DNA of 8,882 nucleotides from UBA8337 sp965658615 (lineage in GTDB: Bacteria; Pseudomonadota; Alphaproteobacteria; RS24), in contig CBFHSX010000057.1 in NCBI GenBank assembly GCA_965658615.1, positions 1-8,882 on the forward strand. The letters are read 5' to 3'. Positions within the stretch are counted from its first letter, which is position 1. Every line of letters begins with the position of its first letter. The notes beneath the pieces were generated by a model, which searched no databases, was not told where the DNA came from, and saw nothing but the letters and a program-made list of their open reading frames with translations. Below are positions 6,752 to 8,882 of this stretch, one piece after another. A program made the translations under genes and the position numbers.

Positions 6752-7741
6752 ATGTCGCAAAACAGTAATCCCAGCCAAGCGCATATCGGCGTCCTACCCG
6801 GCCAAGTCGTCAGCAGTTTTGCGGTTAAGTTGCCGCCGCTTTCCGCTGCCAAGCTGGCCAAGGCGCTGCCGCATATTATGGCTGATTATCTGGCCGATGA
6901 GCGCGCTGATACGGTGTTTTGCATCGCCCCCACACCGACGCCGGAGACCGATCTGGTGCTGGCTTGCGATATAAAAGTGCTGCGTCAAACCATTGAAACC
7001 GCCACGCGGGACAAAAAGGATATGACCGCGCTATGGCCCGATTATATGCGGATTGCGGTTCCTGAAACCGGTATCGCTGTGCTGCAGGATGGCGATAAGG
7101 TTTTGGCGCGCCGCGCCGATGGCACGGGCTTTTGCCTGCCCAAGGCGCTGGCCGATGCGGCGCTGGCCGACGAAACACCGTCGGAAGCGGTAACACAGGG
7201 CTTTCCCGAAAATCATGCGGGATTTGCGGTCGGACGCTTCGGCCCCAATCTGCCGCTCGGCAAGATAATGCGCAAAGCCAAGCGTACCCTGCTGCTGCTG
7301 GCGGCAGCCGCTTTGACATGGAGCAGCGCTCTGGCATTGCAGGGCTGGCAAAATGAACGCCAGCGCTTCGCCCTCGAAGACCGCGCTGTGGTGCTTTACA
7401 AAGAACGCTTTCCCGAGGCCCGCCGCATCGTCAATGTCGAGGCGCAATTGCGCGGCAAAATCGGCACGGATGGGACGGCGCAAGGCTTTTCAGGTCTGTT
7501 TGGGCGCGTCCAAAACATTCTGGCACAACAAGCCACGACGCGACTGGAAGAAGTCGGTTTTGCGGCACAGCCAAGTCCGAGCCTGAAACTGACTGTCGCC
7601 ACGCCGGGTTTTTCCGAGCTTGAGCAATTACGCCGTCAATTAACCGAAGCCGGTTTTCGTATCGATAGCGGCAGCAGCGAGCAAACCAATGGTCTCATCA
7701 TCAATGAGATGACCCTGCTGCCGCGCGGAGGCACACGCTGA
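6752..7741 (+). CDS. gspL: T2SS assembly protein GspL (short form)
   Basis: Bitopic inner-membrane protein that recruits GspE through its cytoplasmic domain and pairs with GspM through its periplasmic domain. With ATG 6752 the protein has 329 residues. A cytoplasmic region (1-178) precedes one membrane helix at about 179-196 (after basic KAKR). A linker helix and a C-terminal ferredoxin-like domain follow (about 280-329), containing FSELEQLRRQLTEAGF and a GLIINEMTL strand typical of GspL. The cytoplasmic part is shorter than the roughly 240 residues of well-studied GspL proteins. ATG 6752 was chosen because the frame's earlier start at 6686 lies within gspK. Only a poor ribosome-binding site (GGAG at 6736-6739, 12 bases away) precedes it. 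Overall similarity to model GspL is low; the assignment rests on topology, the C-terminal pattern and position between gspK and gspM. Confidence 0.85.
   Translation: MSQNSNPSQAHIGVLPGQVVSSFAVKLPPLSAAKLAKALPHIMADYLADERADTVFCIAPTPTPETDLVLACDIKVLRQTIETATRDKKDMTALWPDYMRIAVPETGIAVLQDGDKVLARRADGTGFCLPKALADAALADETPSEAVTQGFPENHAGFAVGRFGPNLPLGKIMRKAKRTLLLLAAAALTWSSALALQGWQNERQRFALEDRAVVLYKERFPEARRIVNVEAQLRGKIGTDGTAQGFSGLFGRVQNILAQQATTRLEEVGFAAQPSPSLKLTVATPGFSELEQLRRQLTEAGFRIDSGSSEQTNGLIINEMTLLPRGGTR
7727..7731 (+). promoter_or_regulatory. Ribosome-binding site of gspM
   Basis: GGAGG, a full-strength Shine-Dalgarno core, lies 9 bases before ATG 7741 within the last codons of gspL. It fixes the gspM start at the TGATG overlap. 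Confidence 0.6.
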
Positions 7742-8256
7742 TGCTGGCCCGCCTGAAATCATCCGCTTCGCAAATCTGGCTGGCCTTGCAATATCGCGAG
7801 CAGGCCGCGCTCTTGGTCTGTGCTACGGCCATTCTGGCGTTTGTTTTTTATATCGGCGTCGCACAACCGCTCATCGATTATCGCGATGCGACGGCGCGAC
7901 AATTGGCTACCCAAGAGGCGCGCTTTCAGCGCATCCTCGGCCTGCTGGCGCAAACCGACGCGCCGGACGCCGCTGAAACAGCTCCACAGGGCAACAATAA
8001 GGGCGACAATAACGGCGACGATGTGCGCAGCAATGTGCTGGCGCTGGCGCAAGATATGCAGTTGAACATTGACCGCATCCAAGCCGGCAATGGCAATTTT
8101 ACGTTGTCTATCAACGCCGCCGCACCGCAAAAGCTGTTTGCCTGGCTGGCCCGCATAAATAGCGAGCTGCGCGCCGAGCCGATCACTCTCACCTTGCGCA
8201 AGACGGCGGCACGCGGCACGCTGAGCGCGCAAATCAGTTTTCAAACACGTCCATAG
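7741..8256 (+). CDS. gspM: T2SS assembly protein GspM
   Basis: Small bitopic inner-membrane protein that stabilises GspL and the assembly platform. Its 171 residues fit the family. The layout is a short cytoplasmic N terminus with an LQYREQAALL motif, similar to the 'REr.lL' of GspM, then one membrane helix at about 21-40. A periplasmic helix likely to form a coiled coil follows (about 43-72), then a low-complexity Gly/Asn/Asp linker (84-94) and a C-terminal ferredoxin-like domain (about 95-171). The linker is encoded by three imperfect 12-base repeats. The start overlaps the gspL stop (TGATG), and the TAG stop sits in the ribosome-binding site of the next gene. GspM sequences are poorly conserved, so topology and position carry most of the weight. 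Confidence 0.85.
   Translation: MLARLKSSASQIWLALQYREQAALLVCATAILAFVFYIGVAQPLIDYRDATARQLATQEARFQRILGLLAQTDAPDAAETAPQGNNKGDNNGDDVRSNVLALAQDMQLNIDRIQAGNGNFTLSINAAAPQKLFAWLARINSELRAEPITLTLRKTAARGTLSAQISFQTRP
7990..8025 (+). repeat. Three imperfect 12-bp tandem repeats in gspM linker
   Basis: Units GGCAACAATAAG, GGCGACAATAAC and GGCGACGATGTG follow one another in frame; the first two match at 10 of 12 bases and the second and third at 8 of 12. They encode GNNK-GDNN-GDDV (residues 84-95). The 12-base period keeps the frame whatever the copy number, so strains could differ in linker length without losing GspM. Confidence 0.6.
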
Positions 8257-8260
8257 GTGA
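8255..8260 (+). promoter_or_regulatory. Ribosome-binding site of the terminal lipoprotein gene
   Basis: AGGTGA matches the 3' half of the consensus AAGGAGGTGA and ends 8 bases before ATG 8269. It overlaps the gspM stop codon. It selects ATG 8269 over the in-frame GTG at 8257, which lies inside the site, and over ATG 8287. Confidence 0.6.
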
Positions 8261-8268
8261 GAGAGAGC

Positions 8269-8745
8269 ATGAAACTTACGCGCTTGATGAAACCCACGGT
8301 TCTGGCCCTGAGCTGCGCCCTCTCTGCCTGCGCGACCGCTGCGCCGGATGTCAAAACGGAAATCCCGAACCAACGCTTTCTGGTGCAAAAAGGCCTTCCG
8401 GCGCAACAGCTTGATCGCGGTGCCTGCGCCATGTTCCTGTGGGGCGCCGGGCAAGGACGTCCCTTACAATTCTATCAAGATGCGTCGGTTGGTGACGCGC
8501 GTCTCGCCATCAGCCCTGACAGACTGGCGACCAGAACATCCGGCACATCGCCGGTGGTTGAAGGCCTGTTCGCCAACCAGACATTCAAACTCAATGAGCT
8601 CGAAATTTCAGTCATGGTGCGGCCCAGCACAAGCCGCAATGTGCTGAAGGGCATTCCGATACCGACCGGGCGCATGGTCATTAAAGAGGCCGATGGCCGC
8701 GAGACCATTCTGCCCGTAGCCGGTCTTTTCGGCTGCCGCAATTAA
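8269..8745 (+). CDS. Putative lipoprotein, last gene of the T2SS operon, function unknown
   Basis: I do not recognise a named family with an assigned function. The 158-residue product has a lipoprotein signal peptide: a basic start (K2, R5, K8), a hydrophobic stretch at 9-20 and lipobox L18-S19-A20-C21, so lipidated C21 would be the mature N terminus. The +2 residue is Ala, which favours outer-membrane sorting by the Lol rule. The mature part is about 138 residues with no further membrane helix. Notable motifs are CAMFLWG at 53-59 and LPVAGLFGC near the end. C53 and C156 could form a disulfide. From memory, similar 'C.lFLW ... LPVAG..C' proteins occur in alphaproteobacteria; a search is needed to confirm this. 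It has a strong ribosome-binding site 12 bases after gspM and is followed directly by the terminator, so it belongs to the operon. A role as secretin pilotin or other T2SS accessory protein is inference from position only. Confidence 0.85.
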   Translation: MKLTRLMKPTVLALSCALSACATAAPDVKTEIPNQRFLVQKGLPAQQLDRGACAMFLWGAGQGRPLQFYQDASVGDARLAISPDRLATRTSGTSPVVEGLFANQTFKLNELEISVMVRPSTSRNVLKGIPIPTGRMVIKEADGRETILPVAGLFGCRN

Positions 8746-8752
8746 GCAAAAA

Positions 8753-8776
8753 AAAGCCCGGCCGAAGCCGGGCTTT
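8753..8776 (+). terminator. Hairpin terminator of the T2SS operon, probably bidirectional
   Basis: A perfect 10-bp stem (AAAGCCCGGC / GCCGGGCTTT) closes a CGAA tetraloop, starting 7 bases after the lipoprotein stop. Eight A bases (8748-8755) run into the left arm. Read on the minus strand, the stem is therefore followed by a run of eight U, the classic intrinsic form. Read on the plus strand the tail is the weaker TTTCTCATTT. The hairpin can end both this operon and a convergent minus-strand gene. Confidence 0.9.
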
Positions 8777-8792
8777 CTCATTTCATATGCGA

Positions 8793-8882
8793 TTACTCGG
8801 TGGCAACAGCGCAGTTGCCCGGATCACCGTGCGTAACTGTACAAACCAGTTCGTCATCGGTCGGAGCATCTGACCAGGCCTC
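8793..8882 (-). CDS. 3' end of a convergent minus-strand gene, product unknown (partial)
   Basis: Reading the minus strand from the window edge, one frame is open for 29 codons and ends in TAA at 8795-8793, 16 bases before the terminator hairpin with its minus-strand U8 tail. The C terminus contains SDAPTDDELVCTVTHGD and ends in AVATE, with two cysteines. It is too short to name. The terminator orientation is the main support. A second minus frame is also open from the edge to a TGA at 8785-8783, so the frame choice is uncertain. A 28-codon plus-strand reading from ATG 8787 has no ribosome-binding site and is unlikely. Confidence 0.45.
   Translation of the reverse strand, partial: EAWSDAPTDDELVCTVTHGDPGNCAVATE

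Noticed and set aside
7759..8454. Minus-strand 231-codon open frame spanning gspM and the lipoprotein start
   Set aside because: It is antisense to GspM, the strong AGGTGA site and a clear lipoprotein signal peptide, and its translation shows no domain.

Overview
This window is almost entirely one plus-strand operon for a type II secretion system (T2SS, general secretory pathway). It enters inside gspD and runs through gspE, gspF, gspG, gspI, gspJ, gspK, gspL and gspM to a final small lipoprotein gene. A strong hairpin terminator follows at 8753-8776, and the last ~90 bases probably hold the 3' end of a convergent minus-strand gene. The sequence is moderately GC-rich and very tightly packed: neighbouring genes overlap by 1-4 bases or are separated by at most 12. 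The protein sequences, the gene order and the terminal lipoprotein family suggest an environmental alphaproteobacterium. That placement is inference; no rRNA or other taxonomic marker is present.

Layout: 1-1605 is gspD, the outer-membrane secretin, with its 5' end, signal peptide and N0 domain outside the window. 1611-3083 is the assembly ATPase gspE and 3090-4313 the inner-membrane platform gspF. 4324-5758 carries three prepilin-type genes: gspG (major pseudopilin), gspI and gspJ. 5758-6744 is gspK, the large tip pseudopilin. 6752-8256 is gspL and gspM, the bitopic inner-membrane assembly factors. 8269-8745 is a lipoprotein of unassigned function. No promoter is expected or seen inside the operon; gspC, if present, should lie upstream.

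How the genes work together (family knowledge): GspE hydrolyses ATP on the cytoplasmic face, docked to GspL and GspF. GspL and GspM link it to the platform. GspI-J-K form the tip that primes assembly of a GspG pseudopilus, which pushes folded periplasmic exoproteins through the GspD channel. All of G, I, J and K show the prepilin-peptidase cleavage signature, so the system needs a GspO/PilD-type peptidase encoded elsewhere.

Points of interest: no gspH lies between gspG and gspI, which overlap directly. gspN and gspO are also absent before the terminator. GspE has a short loop in its tetracysteine motif, GspL has a short cytoplasmic region, and the last gene is a candidate new T2SS accessory lipoprotein. 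I see no mobile element, CRISPR, tRNA or rRNA, and nothing that looks like a wholly new system; the terminal lipoprotein and the missing GspH are the best leads.
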